Positions 45,301 through 57,300 of a stretch of DNA of 64,000 bases are shown one piece after another. Numbering within the stretch: the stretch's first letter is position 1; each line of letters begins with the position of its first letter. This stretch comes from Trileptium ribeirensis (taxonomy: Eukaryota; Nematoda; Enoplea; Enoplida; Thoracostomopsidae). Location: contig JASANE010028053.1 in assembly GCA_030248225.1 (NCBI GenBank), forward strand, positions 27,390-91,389. Direction: 5' to 3'. Both the position numbers and the translations under genes were made by a program. The notes beneath the pieces were generated by a model. It did no database searches. It saw nothing but the letters and a program-made list of their open reading frames with translations, and was not told where the DNA came from.

Positions 45301-48300
45301 ACAGGTTCACTTATCTAGACGATGTTGCGGACAGTATGGGGGATACACGAAGGGCAGCAAAAGCGAGGACTCAAGCCGCATGGATAAAGTGAAAGAATCT
45401 GGCAAGTCTGCTGTCCAACTGGCGTATCCCACTGAAGATCCGAGGCAAGATCTACGCAGCATGCATTCGGCCGGTTCCTACGTATGCCTCGGAGTGTTGG
45501 GCTGTCACGAAAGATGTTGAATCGATCCTGCTACGAACAGACAGGAAAATGCTACGGTGGATGGCCGCTGCCAGATGGAAAGATCACAAGGCAAACGAGG
45601 ACGTGGCCGGATCCGTTGGAATATTCTTATTGGAAATGGAACTCGTAGAACGGAGGCCCAGATGTTATGGTCACGTGCAACTCAAGGAAAACTGGTTACT
45701 GAGGCTGGAAACGCATGTCGAAATCGAAGGAACGCTACTTTGTAGCAGGCCAAAGAATCGATGGGACGATGTGGCGCGGGAGAAATGAAGACGATTGGAT
45801 TGGTCCTGCGAAAAGAAGACGTTTTAGATCGGTGACAAAGAAGAAAGATGCTAACGTTTTGGTGCAGTCGTAGCCGCGCTAATGCAACGGGCTCCAGCAA
45901 CTATAAATCCTGATGATGATGATGAAGAAGGCCATGAACATTCACGTTTATGACAAGTATATGATACTGAAAACTATGTCCGATGGCTGTCTGGCTCTCA
46001 CTTGTGGCCCTCTGGATACCCGAAACATCTCAAATTATCACTTTGGGTCATAATTAGGTATTTGGACCCGGTTTTTTGTTCCAAACTTGCTAGCTGGCGG
46101 TCTTTGAGGTAGTTATTTAGCCATATCCCGCCTTTCTAGCGTTCAGTTGATTTCCTACCACTGTCTGGTACCCTTCTCGGGACCAACAGGGAACCTGAAA
46201 TGGCTCTATCCTACTGTAGCATCAAATCGTATCACTCGAGCACCAAAGAGTCTCAGTCGGGCACCCAATCATCGTATTGCTTGCAACACGGTTAATTCTT
46301 TTCCAGTCGGACACTGACGAGTTTCACTCACGCGCTAACAAAACTCACCCGGGCACCGGAAAGTTGCACTCAAGCACTATGTAGTTAATATGTAAGTATT
46401 TGCATTATTTGTTGCTTATGTATTTTATTTATTTAATTATAAATGCGTTTAGCAAGATGTATAAATTATGACCGAGTGGTAGAACAGGGAGATGTTTTAA
46501 ATGTTGGTCCTTTCTTTTTTTCCCGGCAAAGTCAATAACAATTTGTGACGTGGTTTGCCCTAGAATGTTAAATTAAAATGATTTTTATCCATGTTCATGA
46601 ATTTATATTTTTGGAAGTCCAAACCTAGCCCATGAGCAATATTACTTTGGGGACGTTTATTTAAAAATATTGTTTATCATCTGTGTCAAGCATATACTGT
46701 GTAATATGTGCTTGGTTGTTGATTGTGAATGTGTATAAAAATGTTTGTATTGTATATGTTTATCTCTATATGATGTGTGTATACATAATATGTTTATGAA
46801 TTTGTTGTGTGTCGGAACGTAGTGTTTGTATGCAGTACTTTCTGTCATGTTTACGTTTCTATGTTCACTTAATGCATTTCGCTTCTGTGTTGGAACTTTT
46901 GTATGGTTTGCAGTAGCAATTTTAAAACATAGCTAATACTGAAGGAGTTTTACAAGAGTAACAAAATTACGAGAGTTTTATGTGAGGCTAAAACATAGAA
47001 TTTAAATATATCGGATTTTAGTGTAAGGGTTGGGTGTAGTTTGAGTGTAAGTGTAATTTTTATGCCTTAAGCATTAGGCATACATTAGCGGATATGTGTA
47101 TGTGTATCCCCTGGATTTTCGAATAAAATTTTAAATTTTGTTTATACTTAAACATTCGGGGAATTTCATAAAAACTTATCCTCTAACGACTAAAATTCAC
47201 TTAGGTTTAAGAGAGAATATTACGGGACGGGAACCACAGTAAAACTTGGAAAACTTATTGTGTAATTTCGATCTCTTAGAGAAATCAACTAGGACAAGGT
47301 TGGGAGTACACTTATAGCTCGGGTATTTAAGCGGTTGCGCAGTCAGATCAGGGCCTCAGTCGGCCTCAGAAGCTGAGTGATCAAGGTGAGTATGGTTCAA
47401 CCGTTTATTTGTTTAATGTGTGTAAAAGTTATAATTGGTTGTAGTGAGTGCTATAAAATATTTGCGTTATAAATGGTGACAAGTTAAGACCTTAGGAATA
47501 AGCTCATAAAATAACATAGCCATTGTTGCTCGCATTACAGTCCTGCTGTTAGTTGTGTGTAATCTACGGTGGTTCTAAACACCCCTAGGACCATGTAGGC
47601 TACAAATTAAACTGCGCATTTTGCAGAGTTGTTTGAATAATTGAAACGGTTTTGTCTCATGCTGCTTTGAGAGGTGGGTGCGGTGCTGTTGCGTTCTTTA
47701 ACGCCGTAGTGGCAAAATATTAAAAGTTAGCTTTAACAATGGTAGCTGCTGCTGCTTTACTAAAATTCGGAATAACACGTGTAAAACACATAGTGCCCGA
47801 GTGCGACACTTCGGAGCCCAAGTGAGACTCATAGAGACCTAGTGAAAGGGGTGTCCAGCTGAGACTGTTGAGTGTCCGAGTACGACGACTATGGTGCTCC
47901 AGTGGGAAAATACCCCTGAAATACCTCAAATTACCACTTTTTGGTGAAATTTAGGTATTTAGACCTGGGTTTTGGTCGAAACATGTTTTTTAACCGAGTC
48001 TGAGCATCTTTTTGTGCGATATCTTGCCTCTATGGGGTCCAGTTGGGTTACGATGGCTTTGTGGCACCACCTTGCGCCTTATAGAATAGTTGACATGACT
48101 CAAATTACCGCTTTTTGTGGTATTTTGATGTGGTTTTTTGGTTCGTAATTGCTAGGTGCCGGTCTTTGAGCTACTTTTTAGCCAAATCTCGTTTTTCTGC
48201 CGGATATTTGGAACTTCTTCGATTTTCGATATTCCAAGGTTGAGCCGAGTTATGGCTAAAACTGGTCAAATTTTGCTCATTTTCGGCAAAAAAGTTGGTA

Positions 48301-51300
48301 CTTAAATTTTTTGGGGGTGCACAACATTTTTTGTTTTGATCCTATTTTTGCTTTAACCAAAATCTTGACAATCAAACATAATTTATTAGCTGTATAGGAA
48401 GGATGGATGGAATAAAAATATTTTTATTCTAACACTTAAATTGGCGAAATATTCTCGTGTCCAACATGAGCATGCAATTTATTTGCATTTGGACCGATTT
48501 TGATTATTTTTCACGATTTACGGAATTTGAGTGAATACATCTCGCTAACCTGGAAATAATCAAAAATCCGATATGAAGTTTTTGCTATTTGTCTGAAGAG
48601 TACAGTAAAAATTTGAATGAAATATATTTTGAATGATGTCTTGTCTTGTTTGGACAATTCCCTAAAAATTCTAAATCCAGCATTCCTAACTAGGTAGTTG
48701 TGATTTATGTGCTTCTGGCCGGATTTGGTATTTAGGCTCAGTTTTTTTGGCCAAAACTTGTTAGTTGACTGCCTTTTAACTACATTTTAAGCAAATACCG
48801 TATCTCGGCTTTCTTTAAATATACGGGACCCAAAAACGGGAAAATTTTTTGTCTCCGATTTTGCCTAAAATATGCCCAGGGGGTTTTTCGGGGTCGAAAA
48901 TTTCATTTGTGGTGGAATTTTTAAGATCCAACCACCCGTTGACCCTCTGGGGAACTTTGAGCCGCTTACACCCAAAATTTTTTTGTCTCCGATTTCGCTG
49001 GGGGTTTAAGGGTCGGGGAATTCATTTATGAAGTCGGTTTCAAAATCCGACCAGGGGTTGACCCGCTATGCCGGTTGCCGCTACTGACAAACAACCACAT
49101 AAATTATCATACAACGCGTGGGAAAATTTGTTTTCTCATTCTTTTTTATGTTTTTTTCTTATTGAATCCATTCAACATCAACATGGACATTTTTGCGCTA
49201 ACTGACTTATTACGCGACGATCGCGGTGCAGTGCAATTTCTCCAGGACCGCCACATTGTCCATACCGAAATGCCATGCCCTGTATGTCGAGTTGCCATGA
49301 CTCTGAGTAAAGATAATATCGGTTTTAAATGGCGCTGCAAGACAAAACATTCAAAATGCAGCGTGTTGACTGGCAGCTATTTCGAAAAATGCCGCTACCG
49401 CTCCGTAAAATCATCATAATGATGTATTATTGGGTAGCCGAGGCTCCCTATGGGCGAATTGAGCTTTTAGCCGACGTTTCGGGACCTTCAGCAATTCAGT
49501 ACATGCAATGGTTTCTTGATGTGTGCTCTTGGAAGCTAAACCAGTTGCCGCTGGTCATGGGTGACCCGGGGAACGTTTGTCAAATAGACAAAAGTCTGAT
49601 GACAAAATCGTAAATATAACCGCGGTCGTAATCATCCAGAGCGATGGGTGTTTCGCATTTACGATATCATGGCCAAGGAAGGCTATTTACGCTTCGTTGA
49701 AAACCGTTCGGCCAACACGCTCATTCCCATCATTCAACAAATTGTGGCGCCTGGATCTACAATCCACTCCTACAAATGGGGCGCGTATGCAGGGATAGAC
49801 CAGATGGGCTACTTTCACGAAACGGTTAATGATAGCCAGAATTTCGTAGACCCAGTTTCTGTTGCGCATACAAACCAAGTCAAAGCATTTTGGATGTCTG
49901 CAAAGAAAAAACTTAAATCTATGTGCGGCACAACTGAACAAATGCTCCCAATTCACCTCGACGAGTTCATGCGGAGACAAAGATATAGTCGAACGTTTGA
50001 CCAAGCGTTCACGAATCTGCTTCTACATATTTCAGAGTGGTACTACTGTGTCTAAATTATCCCAACAGTCCTCTCAAGGGCTAAATTTATCCCAACACCC
50101 CTCTTCAGGGCTACTTAACGAAAACCCGTCAGTTTCAGACTTCAGAAAAAATTTGAAATTTTCTAAGTCCCAGAAAAAAAATTTTTTTCAGGGGGAGGGG
50201 GTCCCCTCACCCCTCATACCGGGTCAACCCCTGGTCGGATTTTGAAACCGACTTCATAAATGAATTCCCCGACCCTTAAACACCCTGGGCAAATTTCCAG
50301 CGGAATCGGCGACAAAAAAATTTTGGGGGTCAGCGGGTCAAAGTCCCCCAGAGGGTCAACGGGTGGTCGGATCTTAAACAAGAGTCATATAGCCGGCAAA
50401 AACACTCCATGACAGCCGGACAACCGCCAGCTGCTGCATTTAAGTCAGCTATAGCCGCTCCGGGCGGCACAGCTTCTACTTCGCCCGAAGTTTAGACGTT
50501 CGACGCTGCTGTGGGTGACGCGCCACGGTTAACAGGTGCTTCCGCGCTGCCCTCAAGCTTTTGCCGTTCCTTCAGAAGCAACATCGGCAGAAATCCTGTG
50601 GGCTTGTATGTGTGCCCAAAACAAGTTTTCGTTCAATAGTTGCCGCAAAATGAACGCGGATTTCCAAGCCATGTTTCCGGACTCGGATATCGCTCAGTCT
50701 TTTTCATGTGGTAGTGACCAGGCTGCATACCTTGTAAATTTTCGTTTTTAGAGAGATTTTGTCTGCTAATGTTAAGCGGTATGATCACTTCGTCGTATGT
50801 TTTGACGAAACATTGAATCGTGTCATTCTAAAGGGTCAGACACTGGCGACACAACGGATTCTTGACGACGCGATTAAGGTTGCGGCGGATGCCTAAGTAA
50901 TGGAGATCGGGAGTGACATGATAAAATTTTCCCGTGGATGCAACCGTCGCTACAGGGAGCCTCTGGAGCGGCAGAGGGCTGCCAGTGCTGCTGAGCGAGA
51001 GAAGCAGTAGCGGGCAAAGCGAGTTCAGAAAGAGCTGGAAGACTTGGAGATACAAAAGAAGAAGGCAAAGATGGACGCTAGCTTGGCATGCAACGCTATT
51101 GATCAGAAAATCAACGAGTTAAAAAAGTTTCAGAAGAAATTGCATTGAGTTTACATTGGTTATTGAATTTTTTGGTACGGATATATGCTTGTCACATTTC
51201 TGGAATGATAGTTTTGGCGTGGTGGTATAGCTGCATTTTCCCTCAGGGCATTTTTGTACAATTAGGGACACAAACTTGATTTTCCAAAATTTACAAAATC

Positions 51301-54300
51301 TAGCTTCCTATACCCATAAAATTCGGCTAATCTTGTTTCTGTGGCCCCAGAATTCTTTTTTTTGTAACTGACCCGCCAATAGTTTGATTTAGGTCTTTTA
51401 AAAAACAAACTTGTTCCTATTGGGCACTTTAATGACTTTGTGAACACTATTTCCAGTACCTAAATACCTTCCTAAAGTCGGGCTAATGAATTTTTCTAAC
51501 TTGTAAATTTCATTTGATAAAGTTTTCAAGCATGCATCTAATCTTTCTTGCTGGGCCAGTTGAATTCTTTTGTTATTATTCTTATTGACTTTGGATTAAC
51601 TTTTTGTCGGAAACCGCACATCGTGTTTTATAACGCCTCAGATAACAACCTATTTTTAGACGGCGATATTGCTGGCGCCTTAAGGAGATTAGAAGAATCA
51701 AAAGCTGAACTCGTGGAAGCAAAGCGCATAAGAAGACATAGACAAGGTAATGTTTTTAAGGTAGCGTTATTGCTCGTCTAGACACATATATTAGTCCAGT
51801 TGCGTCAATGCTGTAATTTCAAAAAGAGAAGTGACTGTCAGCTAAATTATTAAATGGGTTTGTAGCCCTTGTGGAAATAAACCCGAGCATCTGAAATTGT
51901 AGAGTTATCACAGCGTTGAATTCTACCTCCGGCCAAAATTCAAACATGCTGTTTTATGCGCACAGTAGTGAAGCTGCCTGCAGAAATTCTTCGAATCGAC
52001 CAAACCAGAAATGTTTTTAGCCAATAAACGTATAATATTTTTGCCCAACAGTGTATGAGGCTCACTGGCTTATTTTTAGAGGCAGCATTGACTTACATCT
52101 TGTTCAGATAAATGTTATCCTAAGTCATGTTAATGAACTACACATCATCATTTATTTTAGAAGGTTTTCAAGTCGTTCCGGGTAGCTGCTGCTCTCGACC
52201 GATCCGGAGACATCACTACTGCACAGTAATCATGAGAATTGCTTTGTAAACAGTAAACTTCACACATATATCTCGTAGGGCTCGTTCTTATAAACCCAGT
52301 CGGAATTGTTCCATCATAAGCTTATGCTGATAAAACGTCTGGTGGATGCTTGTGGCAGTTTAATATGTTCAGGGAGATATAGTGTATGTTATAATTGAAC
52401 CTTGAACTTCTACATGGCGCTGCAGTATAAGCAATCCTGAGTATCTTACGCTATTTGGAACCTTATCCAGTTGTGCACTTTTAAATTTTATAAATCTGTG
52501 TACATTGAGTCAAGTACTATTTCTGCATCGCATTAGCCTCATCAACAAATCGCCTATTGAGGCAAATATTAAACTAATTTTCGTAATTTAGCCAAATTTT
52601 TACAATTGTATTTTAGGAAAAAATCATTATTATTTTAGAGGTTATATATATTTCGCTAATTTTTAGTTTATCATCTTTGGGCGCTGTTTGGGCTGGGGGG
52701 GGATTAGGAAATGGTCGCACGCCGCTGAAATTAGTACCAATCGACTCATCTCGACGAGCTGAGTTCAAAAATACCGCATACGACCGTTTTCCGAATTTTT
52801 TTTTTCAATTTTTCTGTTTTTACCCAATGGTGCCACCTGTGAAATGTCACCTGAAAATTTTGAAAAAAAAATTTTGCAAAATAGACATGATGCACCTAGA
52901 TCAATCCAGTATTACAGGAGAAACTCAATGGTACCATTCATATCGATATATCTGGCCTCCCTCTGAAGTTATCCGCAAGAACAGTTAACCTCTTCGGAAG
53001 TAACCCTTTGGGAACGCTCGATTGATCGATTGATGATTTATTTTCCATTTTTTTATATTTTACAGCATAATATTAAGCTATAGCAGCACGTGGCAGACCT
53101 CAAAATACTAGATTTAAGATTTCGCCCCTTAATATTATACTTCCTGAACCTGGTATTAACAATTTGCGCATGACCTATAATCCATTGGTGCGTAGAACAA
53201 GTACATATGAAGATACTATTGTTCTGCTTGCCCAATGGAGATTTATCGCTAACAACCAACAATGTACATGTGGCGACGCGATGTGTTTGGCTGCGCGTGA
53301 TGACCTCGCGCGCCTTGATAAGTACGAATGGCGCTGTAAAAATTGCCGAGTCAAATTTTCTATTCGAAGCGGCTCATTGTTTGCCATTCACCGGATCACA
53401 TTGGAAACGACACTCGTGATCATTTTCGGCTACATCAACAACTTGCCGTCAAACTTCATTCGCTTGCAACAACAGATACCATTACGAACTGGTACAACTA
53501 CTGTAGGGATGTTGCTGTGGCTTACGACCGTGATCATTGGCAAAACAGCATGTTGAGCGGCCCCGGTATCGACGGAGAAGTTGACGAGTCGACGTTTTTC
53601 TACAAAAATACAACCGCGGCATGCCACATCGTCAACATGGTTGGGTGGTGGGCATGATTGAACGAGAAACGGGCAAGTGTCTACTTTTCCACGTCCCCAA
53701 TCGCACCATCAACACAATCATGCCTCTAATATTTCAACATATCTGACCGAGAACCCGCATCAACACCGACAGCTTCCAGACCTACATCCAAGGACTGCGG
53801 AGGCTACCTAGCCCCCAGCAATATACTCACGCCACGGTCAACCACCATAACCGCCAATTCCTTAATTCCGACAATCCCGACGCCCATACGCAAAACATTG
53901 ATGGTCTCTGGGGAAATTTGAAAACCTTCATTCGGCGACGCCAAATTGTTCCTCATAGCCTGTTCCAGCGAACCCTTATTGAATTTTAATGGCGACGACA
54001 ATTCGCTGAAAATATTGTCGGTGCACTCATTGCCCAAATCGGAAACATGTATCGCGTCTAGGGGTTAGTTCCAATGTCTGTAATACGTTTTCTTATAGAG
54101 TTCTATATTAAGCCTTAGACTAAGCCGATGCGCTGGCTAACTGCCACGGTTTGGGTGCACAGTACTGGTGCTTCCTCGCCTGCGTTTGCCGGTGCAGTAT
54201 TTCTGGATACCCTAACCTAAGCTTCAAGCTTACCCTAGAACTGAGCCCAGTCTAAACCTAATTTCCAAACATCAAAATATCCATTTTTCGCTTGCATTCC

Positions 54301-57300
54301 CGATATCGGGAGCCATATTTTCTTGTGACGGACAGTAATCGTCACACCCCATACATCACCGTATAGCCCATTGCATTTTCTATATCATATCCAAATTTGA
54401 GCCCAATCGGTCAATCCAATCTAAGGTTATGTCCAAAAAGGTCAAAAAAACCAAAACCCATATTTCTAAAAAAATCCGACCCATAAATTGGGCCCCTGTC
54501 CTGAACCCCCTTGAAGAGTTAGAGCCCTGAAACCTTTTCCATTGGAAAGAGCAGGAAAACTGGTCCATGTGGGATTAGGGGTGTGACGATCTTAAGCAGA
54601 GCTTTAGGAAAAAAATTTGCCAAAAAAGCATCTATGCACCAAAAAATCAAAATAAAAAGAACAATAATTTAGCATCATCAGGAGGTTATACCTGCAAAGG
54701 GGCGACCCTGATCTCGAAGAGATCTCTTTTGGGAATAAGAGATGATTGGGGGTCCAGAGACTATGGGGGATATACTGAAAAGATGGTGGCCCCTTTCTCT
54801 GATTTTTCCCCCTCAACCCAATCAGGGCCCATCTTTGCATAAAGCTAAATAGCTAGACGGATATTGCATATTTCTCCATGAGATCTAACATAAGCATTTA
54901 TTGTGAAATCAATTAATTATTTAATTATTTCACGAGACAATTTGATGGCGAAAACATATGTTAGGCTAAAACCATGCTACTTTTGCGCTTTTTATTTATA
55001 ATTAAACTTGTTCGAGTAGTCTCTTCCTGAAATCAGCAGATATTGCAGTGACCGAAACGACTAGTATTCAGTATAGGTACATACCAACATTGATTTAAAA
55101 GACAGCATAGTTCAAGTGTTGAGACATACCAGTACATACTTAAAACTATATTATATCGCGTGAGTTTCCAGAGTACTTGCAACTTGCTACGTATAGAAAA
55201 CTTGACGCTCACAGCGAAACATTGTAGTTAATTTGACATCAAAATTATTATGACAATATTGAAAAGCGTATACAGCGGGAACACGAGTTATGTGGTCGAT
55301 TCGAACAGGGCTAGGATCATCCCTCTGCCGTGTTGAACGCCCCGAAGCATCGGCAGCTCCTGTCGGTACATAGCGCTCGTTAATGTGCTATTAATAACTA
55401 GTAGTTTGTCTCATCGCCAGCGTGGTGAGTTCTTATTGCTGAACATGTAATTTAGGGAGACATGCACAGCTATATTGAGTATAAACTTTCAAAATGATCC
55501 GAATATTAGCCATGTTGCTTTAATCGTCGAGGAGATGTAACCTCTGTCACTGAGGGACTCACAATGTTCAGTCACTTAGAGGATCAGTAGTAATCTACAA
55601 AATGATAGCTATATATAGTTAAAGCAGCTGCGGAGATATTGCCTTTATGCGTATTTTGGGTCTCATGGGCCTTTTGAAAACCCTGTTTTGACTGAAACCT
55701 GCAGCGCAATTAATGATAACAGCAGCACACTATGTGCTGCCTAGCTATGTAGAGGGTGAAATGCTCTACAAAATGAGACGTATAAAATCCATGTAGCTCA
55801 AGGGGTTGCGGTAATGTTCCCGTTTTCGTGTATTTTGGGCTCAATATCACATTTAAAATCTCTTTTGAACCAGATCCTGCATCCTAAAATAATCATGTAG
55901 CGAAACATAATATGCAGCCTTATAAAGTTTTTTGCCCTACAATGTTAGTATAATTCGGCTAAGATATCTACATCGGTTGTCAAGATACAATACATAATGT
56001 GTTTTGTGGTGTCCCGTTTTGACCTGTTGCGGGCCCATTTGGCCCAATTTTGCAACCCGAAGGAGCGGGAATCCATTTTGCGTCGAAATAAAAAGCGCAA
56101 ATAGAGATTTTAAGCGTTCGAATGAGCCATCACGCAAGTCAATCCGCCCATCCGTTAGTTGAGTTATGCTTGTCAACCAAAAATCCCAGTAACGAACACT
56201 ATCGAAATTTACTACTCTGTAGAATTCTTGGGTACGCTCGTTCCACTCACTACACTCAGAATTCAAATAGAATAAAATAATACATCTATACTAAATTCTT
56301 ACTTTTTCAGAATATGACTCTTTGTTAGGTATCATTGTGGAACAACCTTCAAGAGCGGAAACAGTCGAGTTAGTTTGACACTTTTGCTATGTCTTTTAAC
56401 TTAATTTTTTACCAAAAGCGTCTCTTGAAAACTATACTAAATGTCTGGACTTCAGTGCTTTGAAATTGATACAACGTTTTACCCGAACGAAGTTATATGT
56501 TTGAAACTCGCTTTTTGATGTGAATAACTTTGTGTTTTTGCACAATAATAAAAAGCGCTTATGGCCTACAAGCTCCTCCTAGCCAGATCTTCCTAACTCT
56601 AGCAGACTGTGCGACTTCCAGTTTCACATTAATGTATTTCGTTTGATCTCCATAGATAACACCAAAATATGTTAGTGTTTTTACTTGGTCGTTTCACAGG
56701 TTCCTCATATAACTTTTCTATAACAGGTACGCTTTATTCCTATGGGAAGGTAAAAACATGGTTAACTTGAAAGTTAATACATGCTGTTTTATAATCTTGT
56801 GAGAAATATACATCTAAATTTTGCTTTTTCGGGGTGGGAATTTATGTTGGCCAAGGTATTTATGCTATGGGTTGCTGTTGTTAAATAATTATAACAATTC
56901 ATTTGTTCATTTGATATCAAGTCCTTGTACTAAAATGTTTTAAAATTTCTTGTTTTGGAAAATTTCTCATTTACCGTTTGTGCTCGCATGCGGTCCGTGC
57001 GGTACACAATTTTTATAAACTTTACTGGAAAGTAGTAAAATTTTATAGCGCACCATGGCGTTTTTTTAATTTTTCCCGTTTGTTAGCTCTTCTGAAGCTG
57101 CCCCGTCGTAGGGGTTAGGCTGTTAAGCTTCTCACTAATAGAGGCCTGGCAACTATCCATGGCGTTAGCATTTGTGCTTTTGATAATTTTCCTATGTGTC
57201 TGGCTTGCACACTGTTTTTCGAAAACTGGGCTATCTTGGGGAACCCATCTTCATTCGCGGTGGAAAATTTATATGCGGGTAGGACAAAACTTTATTCTAA

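Noticed and set aside
52150..52250. Alternative THOC7 exon 4 after the acceptor at 52160
   Set aside because: The phase fits but the encoded residues do not match THOC7, while 56311-56368 matches in sequence and both phases.
49075..54061. Bacterial contamination, since ISXO2-like transposases are common in bacteria
   Set aside because: Merlin elements are the eukaryotic branch of this family, both copies are decayed, and they sit within introns of THOC7.
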